This document shows, one piece after another, positions 33,589 through 42,961 of a stretch of DNA of 64,000 nt (positions are counted from its first letter, which is position 1; the number at the start of each line of letters is the position of its first letter). The stretch is from F23-D06 sp963620035 (GTDB lineage Bacteria > Bacteroidota > Bacteroidia > Bacteroidales > WCHB1-69). A program made the translations under genes and the position numbers. Below the pieces are notes generated by a model, which made no database searches, had not been told where the DNA came from, and was given only the letters and a program-made list of their open reading frames with translations. Location: the NCBI GenBank assembly GCA_963620035.1, contig CAVEXN010000010.1, positions 1 to 64,000 on the forward strand, given 5' to 3'.

Positions 33589-35379
33589 ATGACACTCGAA
33601 AACATCCTTGCCAAGGCTCTGCAGAACACATTGAATGAACTCTACTCCATTGACATGGAGACAGGAACCGCCGCCATACAGCCCACCCGGAAAGAATTCG
33701 AGGGCGACTTCACCATTGTCGTCTTCCCGTTCGTGAAAGCCGCCCGGAAAGCGCCCGACAAAGTGGCGGAAGAGATCGGCGCACGACTGCAGGATGAGAT
33801 AGACGTCATCAGCAGTTTCAATGTTGTAAAGGGATTCCTGAACCTCTCCGTTGCCGACAGCTACTGGACCGGATTTATGCAGGAGCACCGAAACGACGAG
33901 GCGTTCGGACACTGCAAACCCATTGACGAAGCCCCGGTGCTCATCGAATACTCCTCGCCCAACACCAACAAGCCGCTTCATCTCGGGCACGTCCGCAACA
34001 ACTTGCTCGGATACTCGGTTTCGCAGATACTGTCCGCCTGCGGGCATCCTGTGATACAAGTCAACCTTGTGAACGACAGAGGCATACACATCTGCAAGTC
34101 TATGGTGGCATGGCTCCGTTACGGCAATGGCGAAACGCCGGAGACGGCACGCCTCAAAGGCGACCATCTTGTGGGCAAGTACTATGTATTGTTTGACAAG
34201 CATTACAAAGAAGAGCAGCAGGAGCTCCGCGAGAAAGGCATGGCAGAAGACGTGGCCGCACAGCAAGCCCCGATAATGCTCGAAGCCCGCACCATGCTGC
34301 AGAAATGGGAGAACGGCGACGAAGAGGTAAGACGTCTTTGGAAAATGATGAACCGGTGGGTATATGAAGGCTTTGACAGCACCTACGAGAGACTCGGAAT
34401 CAAATTCGACAAGACCTACTACGAATCGGAGACATACCTTCTCGGCAAGGAACTGGTGGCAGAGGGACTTGCGTCGAACGCATTCTACCGCCATCCTGAC
34501 GGCTCTGTGCGTGTGGACCTTACCGGCGAGGGACTGGACGAGAAAATCCTGCTCCGCAAAGACGGCACCTCCGTGTATATGACGCAAGACCTGGGCACCG
34601 CCCGGCTCCGCTACGAGGAGTTTCATCCCCAAAAGATGATTTATGTCGTCGGCAACGAGCAGAACTACCATTTCGACGTATTGAAGCTGATACTGGCGAA
34701 AAAACTCGGCAAGGCTTTCGGAAACAGCATCCACCATCTCTCCTACGGTATGGTTGAGTTGCCTGACGGCAAGATGAAATCCCGCGAGGGCACCGTGGTT
34801 GACGCCGACGACCTTATGGACCGCATGTACCAAGAGGCCAAGGCCGGCACCGAAGCCTTGGGCAAGTTCAACTTCAACGAAGAGGAGGCGTCCGCCTTGT
34901 ACGAGATGATCGGGCTTGGGGCATTGAAATACTTCATCCTGAAAGTGGACCCTGCCAAGAACATGCTCTTCAACCCGGCCGAATCCATCGACTTCAACGG
35001 CAATACCGCGCCGTTCATACAATACACGCACGCTCGCATCCGCTCCCTGCTGCGCAAGGCCGAAGCGGAACACATAGACGTAGATACCGCGCTGCCGGCA
35101 GACACCGCCCTCGGCAAAGAGGAAAAGAGCATCGTGAAATGGCTGTACCAATATCCGCAGACACTCCTTTCGGCCGCTGACAACTACAGCCCCGCCTTGG
35201 TCGCCAACTATATCTATGAACTTTCCAAACTGTTCAACCACTTCTACCAGGAAACGCCGGTCATGAAAGAGACGGACGAGAGCCTCCGCATATTCAGGCT
35301 GCAGCTCTCGCGGTTCACGGGCGACACCATCCGCAACGGCATGGCGCTGCTCGGCATCGACGTGCCGGAAAAGATGTAA
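33589..35379 (+). CDS. argS: Arginyl-tRNA synthetase
   Basis: Charges tRNA-Arg. 596 residues from ATG 33589. The in-frame ATG at 33541 adds 16 Lys/Gln-rich residues not typical of the family. Class I signatures are HLGH in NKPLHLGHVRNN and KMKSREGT, the KMSKS equivalent. The N-terminal additional domain (EGDFTIVVFPF) and the C-terminal anticodon-binding helical domain (ending DTIRNGMALLGIDVPEKM) are both present. A MATE transporter follows after 15 bp. Confidence 0.97.
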   Translation: MTLENILAKALQNTLNELYSIDMETGTAAIQPTRKEFEGDFTIVVFPFVKAARKAPDKVAEEIGARLQDEIDVISSFNVVKGFLNLSVADSYWTGFMQEHRNDEAFGHCKPIDEAPVLIEYSSPNTNKPLHLGHVRNNLLGYSVSQILSACGHPVIQVNLVNDRGIHICKSMVAWLRYGNGETPETARLKGDHLVGKYYVLFDKHYKEEQQELREKGMAEDVAAQQAPIMLEARTMLQKWENGDEEVRRLWKMMNRWVYEGFDSTYERLGIKFDKTYYESETYLLGKELVAEGLASNAFYRHPDGSVRVDLTGEGLDEKILLRKDGTSVYMTQDLGTARLRYEEFHPQKMIYVVGNEQNYHFDVLKLILAKKLGKAFGNSIHHLSYGMVELPDGKMKSREGTVVDADDLMDRMYQEAKAGTEALGKFNFNEEEASALYEMIGLGALKYFILKVDPAKNMLFNPAESIDFNGNTAPFIQYTHARIRSLLRKAEAEHIDVDTALPADTALGKEEKSIVKWLYQYPQTLLSAADNYSPALVANYIYELSKLFNHFYQETPVMKETDESLRIFRLQLSRFTGDTIRNGMALLGIDVPEKM

Positions 35380-35394
35380 CGAAAAAGCGTATCC

Positions 35395-36708
35395 GTGCAC
35401 AAACAGATCCTCCGGCTGGCCATTCCAAGCATCATCACCAACATCACCGTCCCGCTGCTGGGGATGGTTGACGTGGCCATTGTCGGGCACATCGGCAACG
35501 CCGACCATATCGCGGCCATCGCTTTGGCAACAATGGTATTCAATCTCATCTATTGGAATTTCGGATTCCTGCGTATGGGCACAGGAGGGCTCACCGCACA
35601 GGCCTGCGGCGCCGGCGACCGCGAAGCGTGTTCCGCCATACTGACACGGGGCATGGCCATGGCACTTGGCATTGCAGCGGTGTTGTTGTTGCTGCAAGGT
35701 CCCATCGCCTTCTTCTGCAAAAAAATGATTGACAGCAGTAGTGAGACCATCGCCCTGATGCTCTCTTATTTCTACATCCGCATTTGGGCCGCACCCGCCA
35801 CTCTGGGGCTCTATGTGCTCAAAGGATGGTTCATCGGCATGCAGAACGCCCGGAGCCCTATGGTCATCGCCATCGTCCTGAACATCGTGAACATCCTGTT
35901 CAGCCTGCTCTTTGTCATCGTCTTCCATTTAGGCATCGAAGGCGTGGCGTGGGGCACCGTCATCGCACAATACAGCGGTCTTGCCCTCGCCGTGATTCTG
36001 TGGTTCTACCGCTACGGCGAACTCCGGCACTGCTTCCATATCAAGAAAAGCCTCAAAATCAGAGAGATGGTGCGCTTCTTCAAAATCAACACCGACCTGT
36101 TCCTGCGCTCTCTCTGCCTGATAGCCGTCTTCACGTTCATCCCATACATCTCCGCCAAGATGGGCAACACCATACTGGCCGCCAACACCTTGCTTATGCA
36201 ACTGTTCACGTTGCAGTCGTACATCCTCGACGGCTTCGCCTACGCCGGCGAGGCTCTGACGGGCAACTGCATCGGCGCCCGTGCAACGCAAAGCCTGCGC
36301 CGCATTGTCAGACAACTGCTCCTTTGGGGATTCATCTTCGCCGCCGCATTCACCCTGCTCTATGCCTTCTTCGGCAACGGCATCTTCCGCATCCTAACCA
36401 ACGACCCCATCGTCATCGGAGCGGCCATGGACTATCTGATATGGGCACTGCTGGTGCCCATGTGCGGATTCGCAGCCTTCATCTTCGACGGCGTTTATGT
36501 GGGCACCACCGCATCCAAAGAGATGCGCAACATCATGTTCGTCGCCACCGCCGCTTTCTTCTTCCTCTATTGTATGCTCATCAACACAATCGGAAACAAC
36601 GCCATCTGGTTCGCCTTCATCATCTTCTTGCTCATACGCAGCCTGCTGATGCTTTTCATGAACGGCAAAGTCATTGACACGGCTCTCGAAAAAACATTCG
36701 GAATATAG
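35395..36708 (+). CDS. MATE family efflux transporter, GTG start
   Basis: 437 residues with about twelve membrane segments, belonging to the DinF/NorM-type Na+ or H+ antiporters that export drugs or other organic compounds. The N-terminus (HKQILRLAIPSIITNITVPLLGMVDVAIVGHIG) fits the family and shows the start must be the GTG at 35395; the first internal ATG (near 35464) would remove the first membrane segment. The second half repeats the topology (LFLRSLCLIAVFTFIPYISAKMG). Fifteen bp after argS, presumably co-transcribed. Substrate unknown. Confidence 0.9.
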   Translation: MHKQILRLAIPSIITNITVPLLGMVDVAIVGHIGNADHIAAIALATMVFNLIYWNFGFLRMGTGGLTAQACGAGDREACSAILTRGMAMALGIAAVLLLLQGPIAFFCKKMIDSSSETIALMLSYFYIRIWAAPATLGLYVLKGWFIGMQNARSPMVIAIVLNIVNILFSLLFVIVFHLGIEGVAWGTVIAQYSGLALAVILWFYRYGELRHCFHIKKSLKIREMVRFFKINTDLFLRSLCLIAVFTFIPYISAKMGNTILAANTLLMQLFTLQSYILDGFAYAGEALTGNCIGARATQSLRRIVRQLLLWGFIFAAAFTLLYAFFGNGIFRILTNDPIVIGAAMDYLIWALLVPMCGFAAFIFDGVYVGTTASKEMRNIMFVATAAFFFLYCMLINTIGNNAIWFAFIIFLLIRSLLMLFMNGKVIDTALEKTFGI

Positions 36709-36760
36709 CGACATCCTGTTTCCATAAAAAATGAATCATCCATAACACTTACCGCCCGCT

Positions 36761-37555
36761 ATGCGATTAGACAAATATCTTTTAGAACACCACCTCTTCA
36801 CCTCACGCGAAAAGGCGCAGACCGCCATCAAGCACCGCACCGTCAAGGTAAACGGGATCGTGGCTGACAAGGCATCCCTGAACATCACCGATGAAATGGA
36901 AGTGGAAGTCATCGACATCTTCAACCGCTTTGTCAGCATGGGCGGTCTGAAACTCGAAAAGGCCATCCGCGACTTCTGTCTCGACTTTTCCGGGAAAACC
37001 GTGCTCGACATCGGCTCCTCTACCGGCGGTTTCACCGACTGCGCCCTTCAATACGGCGCAACGCATGTGGTGGCCGTGGATGTCGGCAGCAGCCAGCTTG
37101 TACCCAGCCTCCGAACAAACCCACACGTCACCTCCATCGAGAACAAAGACTTCCGGCTGCTCACCCCCGGAGAGACTGGCATCGGACTTTTCGACTTCAT
37201 CGTGTCAGACGTGTCGTTCATCTCCCTCACCCTGATACTGCCCCATTGCATCCCGTTTCTGAAACCCGACGGCAAAGCGGTGCTGCTCATCAAACCGCAG
37301 TTTGAAGCCGGCCCATCATTTCTGAACCGCCGCGGCATCGTCACCGACCCTAAAGGCTACAAAATCGCAATCCAGAAAGTGGTGAACGAAGCCCTGAACC
37401 AACACCTTTTTCTCCAAAACCTTGAAGTGTCCACCCTGTTTGAACAACACAAGAACGTTGAATTTCTCGCCTTATTCTCCCTTGAAGAATCTTCATATCA
37501 ACTGAATATCAATGATATATGTGAAAAAGTTAAAAATATGAAAAAAACGCTCTGA
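36761..37555 (+). CDS. tlyA: TlyA family rRNA 2'-O-methyltransferase
   Basis: 264 residues. An N-terminal S4 RNA-binding domain (MRLDKYLLEHHLFTSREKAQTAI..., 1-60) is joined to an FtsJ/Rossmann-type methyltransferase domain (VLDIGSSTGGFTDCALQYGA near 79-98; VSDVSFISLTLILP; LLIKPQFEA). TlyA proteins methylate ribose in 16S and/or 23S rRNA and are sometimes annotated as hemolysin A. It starts 52 bp after the MATE gene and may share its transcript. Confidence 0.92.
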   Translation: MRLDKYLLEHHLFTSREKAQTAIKHRTVKVNGIVADKASLNITDEMEVEVIDIFNRFVSMGGLKLEKAIRDFCLDFSGKTVLDIGSSTGGFTDCALQYGATHVVAVDVGSSQLVPSLRTNPHVTSIENKDFRLLTPGETGIGLFDFIVSDVSFISLTLILPHCIPFLKPDGKAVLLIKPQFEAGPSFLNRRGIVTDPKGYKIAIQKVVNEALNQHLFLQNLEVSTLFEQHKNVEFLALFSLEESSYQLNINDICEKVKNMKKTL

Positions 37556-37581
37556 AAAAAGGCGGCTTTTGTCTGAAATCG

Positions 37582-37589
37582 TATTTTTG
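37582..37589 (+). promoter_or_regulatory. Bacteroidetes -7 box for the efflux operon
   Basis: TATTTTTG followed by C, 26 nt before the TetR-type gene at 37616. Confidence 0.6.
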
Positions 37590-37615
37590 CACCCGAAAAC
37601 GAAAACGGTGCAAAA

Positions 37616-38257
37616 ATGAAGGACGTACATACAAACGGGTTCAGGCAAGAGATTGTAGATGCCGCCATTATCATGTTCCGGAGATTTGGCTATGAGAAGA
37701 CCACTATGGAAGACATTGCGCACAAGGCGCACAAGGCGAAGCGGTCTCTCTACAATCATTTCAAGAACAAAGAAGAACTATTCGGGGCTGCCTTGAAAGA
37801 AGAATTGATGGGCATCCATGATATTCTTTCTCCACTATTCGAGGACGACTCGCAAGACATTCTCGAAAGGTTCAACGCATACCTGCTGAAGCGGGCGCAA
37901 TTGCTCTCCGGTGCGATTCTCTGGCAGCAAGTACTGAAAGGCGAAGTTGCAGAGCAGGACCGCGGGCGTTCAGCAGCGATTGTTTCCGCTATCGCTGCAT
38001 TTGACCGTTGGGAACACGACTTGTTAGTCAGCGTCTGGAATTGCTGCCCCCATCCGGACAATACAACGATTGCCCGTGAAGAAGCCGTAGCCTTTGCCGA
38101 CATGACACAGATGGCCCTGAAAGGACTCAATTACCTTTTTTTTGCAGAGAACAAATACGAGCATTACAAGGATTCGTACGCATTCCTCATCAACCTGCTT
38201 ATCCAAAGCGTACAGCAAAATTGCATCAACAACAATTCTACAAAACAATGCCAATGA
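37616..38257 (+). CDS. TetR/AcrR family repressor of the efflux operon
   Basis: 213 residues. The N-terminal helix-turn-helix (about 10-55) reads REIVDAAIIMFRRFGYEKTTMEDIA then a recognition helix with KRSLYNHFKNKEELF. The C-terminal ligand domain is variable as usual. It is the first gene of the lipoprotein, adaptor, RND and TolC run and overlaps the next gene by 4 bp, so it very probably represses its own operon until a pump substrate binds. The recognition helix region has a short repeat (AHKAHKAKRS), but the length is normal. Confidence 0.9.
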   Translation: MKDVHTNGFRQEIVDAAIIMFRRFGYEKTTMEDIAHKAHKAKRSLYNHFKNKEELFGAALKEELMGIHDILSPLFEDDSQDILERFNAYLLKRAQLLSGAILWQQVLKGEVAEQDRGRSAAIVSAIAAFDRWEHDLLVSVWNCCPHPDNTTIAREEAVAFADMTQMALKGLNYLFFAENKYEHYKDSYAFLINLLIQSVQQNCINNNSTKQCQ

Positions 38258-38784
38258 CAATGAAAATCAAAAGACTCTTCTTCTTTCTATGTTCTGTCTG
38301 CCTGCTTACATCCTGCAACAAAGGAATCAAGTCAATTGCCGGCGACTACAGTTACAAGATTTCGGGAGAGGTTCGGTTAGTCAACCCAAGGCTGCTCGAC
38401 AGCACGCGTTACGACACCACCTATCAGATAGTGACGCAGCGCGGACAGATGGACGTGTACATCGACAAGCGGCAGAAAGATTCGAGGCTCATCGTGACGC
38501 TCAACGAGAGCGGCGGCGGCATTCACACGTTGTATGCCACTGTATCAGGCGATTCTGTCCTTTTTGACCCTGCCATTCTCTCTATGTCCATACATTTGCT
38601 TTCCACCAGCAATTCCGGTTCGTCAAACACCCTCTCCGCAGTCTATCAGGTAGCCGTGGAAGGCAGCGGCAGGGCCAACGACGACATGCTGCTGATACAA
38701 CAGTCGTGGGACGGGCAGCGAACCAGTGACAGCACCGCCACCTTGTATGCTCCCAAAATGACTTTCATAGCTGAGAAGAACTGA
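38254..38784 (+). CDS. Small lipoprotein within the efflux operon
   Basis: About 176 residues. The ATG at 38254 overlaps the TetR-type stop (ATGA); an ATG at 38260 is an equal alternative. The lipoprotein signal ends LCSVCLLTSC. The mature part has beta-strand repeats (GDYSYKISGEVRLV..., MTFIAEKN) and looks like a small calycin- or lipocalin-like barrel, though I recognise no named family. It lies between the repressor and the periplasmic adaptor, a place where most such operons have nothing. A role as accessory or sensor of the pump is inference. Confidence 0.75.
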   Translation: MTMKIKRLFFFLCSVCLLTSCNKGIKSIAGDYSYKISGEVRLVNPRLLDSTRYDTTYQIVTQRGQMDVYIDKRQKDSRLIVTLNESGGGIHTLYATVSGDSVLFDPAILSMSIHLLSTSNSGSSNTLSAVYQVAVEGSGRANDDMLLIQQSWDGQRTSDSTATLYAPKMTFIAEKN

Positions 38785-38785
38785 T

Positions 38786-39817
38786 ATGATTACCAGAAAA
38801 ACCCTTTTCATAACCGCTGCCTTTCTTGTTTTTGGCGGTTCCGCATGCCGGCAGAATGTTGAGTTGCCGGAAAAAGAGCCCATAAAGGTTTCTGTTGCCG
38901 TCATCGATTCCGTTGCCGGCGGCATGACCCGCACCTACGTAGGCGAAGTGCAAGAAGACGTGTCGGTGTCGCTCAGTTTCCCTACCGGCGGGAAAATCAC
39001 CTCGGTGTTTGTCAAAGACGGCGACCGCGTCACGACCGGCCAGTTGCTGGCCACCATTGACAACAGCAATGCGCAGAATGCCTACAAGAGTGCCGCCGCC
39101 ACCTTGAAGCAGGCGGAAGACGGATACAAACGGCTCAAGCAAGTGTACGAACAGGGAAGCCTGCCCGAAGTGAAATGGGTGGAGATGCTGACAGACCTTG
39201 AGAAAGCGCGTTCCATGGAACAGCTGGCGAAAAAGCAGGTTGAAGAGTGCAGTATGCATGCACCCGTTTCCGGCATTGTCAACAAGTGCAACCTGCACGC
39301 CGGAGCGCGGCTGCTGCCTGGCGAGCCCGCCATGACCATTCTGGACATGAAAAGCGTTTCGGTAGTGTTCTCGGTACCTGAAAGCGACATTGCCTCCATA
39401 GCCATCGGAAGCCAAGCCCTGCTGACCGTTCCGGCACTGAAAGACAAGGCCATACCCTGCACCGTCTCCGACAAGGGCATTGTATCCAACCGCATATCAC
39501 ACAGTTACCAAGTCAAAATCAAGCTTGCCAATGCCGACGGAAGCCTAATGCCCGGCATGGTCTGCAAAGTGTCGCTCGCGAGCGACCGCAGCGAAAGCAT
39601 TGTAGTGCCGGCAAGGGCCGTCCAGACGCGTCCCGACGGAATCAGCGTCTGGATTGTACGCAACGGGCATGCAGAAATCCGCTACATCCAGTCGGCGGGC
39701 TTCACTGCGGGCGGAGTAGCTGTTGCCGGCGGCCTCACCTCCGGCGACAGCGTCATCACATCCGGATACCAGAAACTCTTTACCAACGCTCCTGTATCAG
39801 TCTCCTCGTCACGATAG
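38786..39817 (+). CDS. RND efflux periplasmic adaptor (AcrA/MexA type)
   Basis: 343 residues, probably a lipoprotein (FLVFGGSAC). The lipoyl-like halves (GGKITSVFVKDGDRVTTGQLLATID and MHAPVSGIVNKCNLHAGARL) flank an alpha hairpin (about 90-150), followed by beta-barrel and membrane-proximal domains (ending GLTSGDSVITSGYQKL). It bridges the inner-membrane pump and the TolC-type channel in the periplasm. It starts 1 bp after the lipoprotein stop and ends 15 bp before the pump gene. Confidence 0.93.
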   Translation: MITRKTLFITAAFLVFGGSACRQNVELPEKEPIKVSVAVIDSVAGGMTRTYVGEVQEDVSVSLSFPTGGKITSVFVKDGDRVTTGQLLATIDNSNAQNAYKSAAATLKQAEDGYKRLKQVYEQGSLPEVKWVEMLTDLEKARSMEQLAKKQVEECSMHAPVSGIVNKCNLHAGARLLPGEPAMTILDMKSVSVVFSVPESDIASIAIGSQALLTVPALKDKAIPCTVSDKGIVSNRISHSYQVKIKLANADGSLMPGMVCKVSLASDRSESIVVPARAVQTRPDGISVWIVRNGHAEIRYIQSAGFTAGGVAVAGGLTSGDSVITSGYQKLFTNAPVSVSSSR

Positions 39818-39832
39818 CAACCAGCCACAGAC

Positions 39833-42800
39833 ATGTCTTCGAACAAGAAAAAGTCAAATCACATACAGAGTGCGATGCGTCACCACAGCATCATCTTCCT
39901 CATTGTGGGAGTGCTGGTGGTTTTCGGGTTTTCCTCGCTTCCGAAACTCAACAAAGACGAATTTCCGCAGTTCACCATACGGCAAGGCATTGTTGCGGCC
40001 GTCTATCCCGGTGCCTCCGCACAAGAGATTGAAGAACAGGTGACCAAACCTTTGGAGAACTTCCTCTTCACCTATCCCGAGGTTGACAAAGAGAAAACCT
40101 ACTCCGTGACGGAGAACGGCATCGTATATGTTTATGTCGAACTCCGGCTTTCGGTCAAGGACAAAGACGTGGCCTGGTCGAAGATACGGCATGGACTTCA
40201 GCTTTTCAAGAAGACCTCGCTGCCGGCGGGGGTGCTGGAAACCGTTGTCGTAGATGACTTCGGGAACACCGCCTCCATGCTGCTCGCGATAGAGGCTCAA
40301 GACCGCACCCCGCGCGAACTGGAGAAATACGCCGAGAAACTGTGCGACAATCTGCGGACCATCCCCTCGATGGGCAACCTCAAGATCTCGGGAAAGCAGA
40401 ACGAAGAAATCGCACTGGTCATTGACCAGGACAAACTTGCCGCCTACGGCATCAGCCAGCGTGCCCTGCTGATTGAACTCTCCACGCAAGGATTCCGTAC
40501 GGTAAGCGGAAGCATTGACGACGGTGCGGAAAAGTCGATGGTCCACCTCAGCATCCCGTACCAGTCGGAATACGAACTCGGCGAGCAAATCATCTATGCC
40601 GACCCTTCGGGGCAGGTGGTGCATCTGCGCGACATTGCCCGGATAGAGCGGCGTTATGCTGCACCCAAGAATTTCATCCAACACAACGGCGCACCTGCCG
40701 TGCTGGTATCCATTGAGATGACCCCGGGCAACAACATCGTCGCTTTTGGCGAGGAGGTAAACCGGATGATTGAGAAAACGGGCACACAGATTCCGCCTGA
40801 CATCCACATCCACAAAATCACAAACCAACCCAAAGTTGTCCAGGACTCCGTCATGTCATTCCTGCGTGACCTTATCATATCCATCATCGTGGTCATTGCC
40901 GTGATGCTGACGCTGTTCCCGCTGCGCACGGCTGTCGTGTCGGGCACGAGTCTGCCCGTGTGCACCGCTGTCACCTTAGGGCTGATGTACCTGTTCGGCA
41001 TCGAACTGAACACCGTCACGCTGGCGGCGCTCATTGTAGTGTTGGGGCTCATCGTTGATGATTCCATCATCGTCATCGACGGCTACGTGGACCTGCTGCA
41101 CGAGGGCCACTCCCGTTGGTACTCGGCGGTGAACAGCACGCGCCAGTTGTTCGTCCCCATGTCGCTCGCCACGCTGGCCATCTCCGGTATGTTCTTCCCC
41201 TTGACACGCATCATCACCGGACCCGTCGGCGATTTCGTCCAGCTTTTCCCGTGGACCATCGCCTTTGCCCTCGTGAGTTCCATCTTCTATGCCATCTATG
41301 TCATCCCCTACCTCTCTGCCCGTTTCATCAAAAACAACAGGCCTGAGGACCTCAACCGTGTTGAGCGTATGCAGAACCGCTTTTTTGCCCGACTGCAGGA
41401 TTTCTACAACAAGACCTTAGTGAAATGTTTCCGTCATCCCGGCCGGGTCGTCGGCATCACCGTAGGGGCGGTAGCCATAGGCTTGCTGCTACTGACGCGG
41501 CTCAACATCGTAATGTTCCCCAAGGCCGACCGCAACTGTTTTGTCGTAGAAATCCATCTTGCCGAGGGCAGCAACCTGAACCAAACCAAAGACATAGCCG
41601 ACAGCCTTGAGCACCTCTTGCGCCAAGACGACAGAGTGGTCTCCATAACCTCATTTATCGGCACCTCCTCACCCCGGTTCCATGCCACCTACGCCCCGCA
41701 AATGGCACACGACAACTATGCGCAGTTCATTGTCAACACCGTAAATGAAAAAGCCACCCTTAAACTGCTGAAAGAATACGGGCCTAAATATGAGAACTTT
41801 TTTCCGGATGCCTATCTCCGATTCAAGCAAATTGACTATCAAGCCGTGAACAACCCCATTGAGGTACGCTTTTCCGGAGATGACCTCAACGCCCTCAAGT
41901 CGTGCGCCGACACGCTGAAAGCCTATATGAACACCCTGCCGACCGTCACTTGGGTCCATTCTGACGCCGACGAGACATGCCACAACATCAAAGTGGAACT
42001 GAAGAACGACGAGGCCACTCGTTTAGGGGTCACGCAAGGCTCGCTGTCCATCTATCTCTCTTCCGTATTAGGCGGACAGCAGATGACCGCCATTTGGGAA
42101 GACGACTACAAAATCCCCGTCACCGTCTATTCCCTCGAGGAAAAAGACAGTTCGCAATACGAACGCCTGAAGAACTTGCAGATACCGACCTCCATCCCGG
42201 GCGTATGGGTTCCGCTTCGTCAGATTGCCGATGTGGGTCCCGAGTGGAAAGATGCTGTCATCTGCCACCGCAACAGTATCCGTACCGTCACAGTAGGCGC
42301 CGACTTGCGTTTCGGCTGCAGCCATCCCGAGACGATGAAGAAAATCGAAAAATACATCGACAAAGAGATGAAACCCACCCTCCCGGAGGGCATTGAAATC
42401 TCCTATGGCGGCATGTCGAGCGCCAACAAGACCATCATGCCCGAGATCATACTGAGTGTGTTGGCGGCGCTATTGGTACTCTTCGTTTTCCTCCTCTACC
42501 ACTTCACCAACATCCGGCTGGTGCTGCTCACCATATCCGCCAGCGCCATCGCCATTTTCGGGGCATGTTTAGGACTGACCGTCTTCGGGCTCGACTTCAG
42601 CATAACGGCCACGTTAGGGTTAGTGAGCCTGATCGGCATCATCGTGCGCAACGGCATCATCATGTACGAGTATGCGGAGAGTTTGCGGCTCGAGCATCAC
42701 CTCTCCGCCAAGGAAGCCGGCTTTGAGGCGGGGCAGCGACGTATGCGCCCCATCTTCCTGACGGCCGCAGCAGCAGCCTTAGGCGTTGTCCCCATGATTA

Positions 42801-42961
42801 TTGCACATACCTCTCTCTGGATGCCCATGGGAGTAGTCATCTGCTTCGGCACCATATTCTCGTTCCCATTCGTGGTAACGCTGCTCCCCGTGGCCTATTG
42901 GCAAATACTGAAAGGCAGCGACAAAAAACGCAAAAACCGGCAATCTATCGTAAAAAAATGA
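39833..42961 (+). CDS. RND family efflux pump, inner-membrane subunit
   Basis: 1042 residues with the twelve-helix RND pattern and two large periplasmic loops. TM4 contains LIVDDSIIVID with the paired aspartates used for proton coupling. The N-terminus is SIIFLIVGVLVVFGFSSLPKL, and VYPGASAQEIEEQVTKPLE is the porter-domain opening shared by AcrB- and CzcA-like proteins. The sequence is more like the hydrophobe/multidrug branch than the metal branch, but the substrate cannot be fixed. It is the fourth gene of the TetR operon and overlaps the TolC-type gene by 4 bp. Confidence 0.93.
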   Translation: MSSNKKKSNHIQSAMRHHSIIFLIVGVLVVFGFSSLPKLNKDEFPQFTIRQGIVAAVYPGASAQEIEEQVTKPLENFLFTYPEVDKEKTYSVTENGIVYVYVELRLSVKDKDVAWSKIRHGLQLFKKTSLPAGVLETVVVDDFGNTASMLLAIEAQDRTPRELEKYAEKLCDNLRTIPSMGNLKISGKQNEEIALVIDQDKLAAYGISQRALLIELSTQGFRTVSGSIDDGAEKSMVHLSIPYQSEYELGEQIIYADPSGQVVHLRDIARIERRYAAPKNFIQHNGAPAVLVSIEMTPGNNIVAFGEEVNRMIEKTGTQIPPDIHIHKITNQPKVVQDSVMSFLRDLIISIIVVIAVMLTLFPLRTAVVSGTSLPVCTAVTLGLMYLFGIELNTVTLAALIVVLGLIVDDSIIVIDGYVDLLHEGHSRWYSAVNSTRQLFVPMSLATLAISGMFFPLTRIITGPVGDFVQLFPWTIAFALVSSIFYAIYVIPYLSARFIKNNRPEDLNRVERMQNRFFARLQDFYNKTLVKCFRHPGRVVGITVGAVAIGLLLLTRLNIVMFPKADRNCFVVEIHLAEGSNLNQTKDIADSLEHLLRQDDRVVSITSFIGTSSPRFHATYAPQMAHDNYAQFIVNTVNEKATLKLLKEYGPKYENFFPDAYLRFKQIDYQAVNNPIEVRFSGDDLNALKSCADTLKAYMNTLPTVTWVHSDADETCHNIKVELKNDEATRLGVTQGSLSIYLSSVLGGQQMTAIWEDDYKIPVTVYSLEEKDSSQYERLKNLQIPTSIPGVWVPLRQIADVGPEWKDAVICHRNSIRTVTVGADLRFGCSHPETMKKIEKYIDKEMKPTLPEGIEISYGGMSSANKTIMPEIILSVLAALLVLFVFLLYHFTNIRLVLLTISASAIAIFGACLGLTVFGLDFSITATLGLVSLIGIIVRNGIIMYEYAESLRLEHHLSAKEAGFEAGQRRMRPIFLTAAAAALGVVPMIIAHTSLWMPMGVVICFGTIFSFPFVVTLLPVAYWQILKGSDKKRKNRQSIVKK

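Noticed and set aside
33544..35928. A 794-residue minus-strand ORF across argS and the start of the MATE gene
   Set aside because: It is antisense to two clear genes, has odd Val/His-rich composition and matches no family; the long opening comes from codon bias of the real frames.
35784..36677. A 297-residue ORF within the MATE gene
   Set aside because: Frame-shifted shadow; the MATE frame has all membrane segments.
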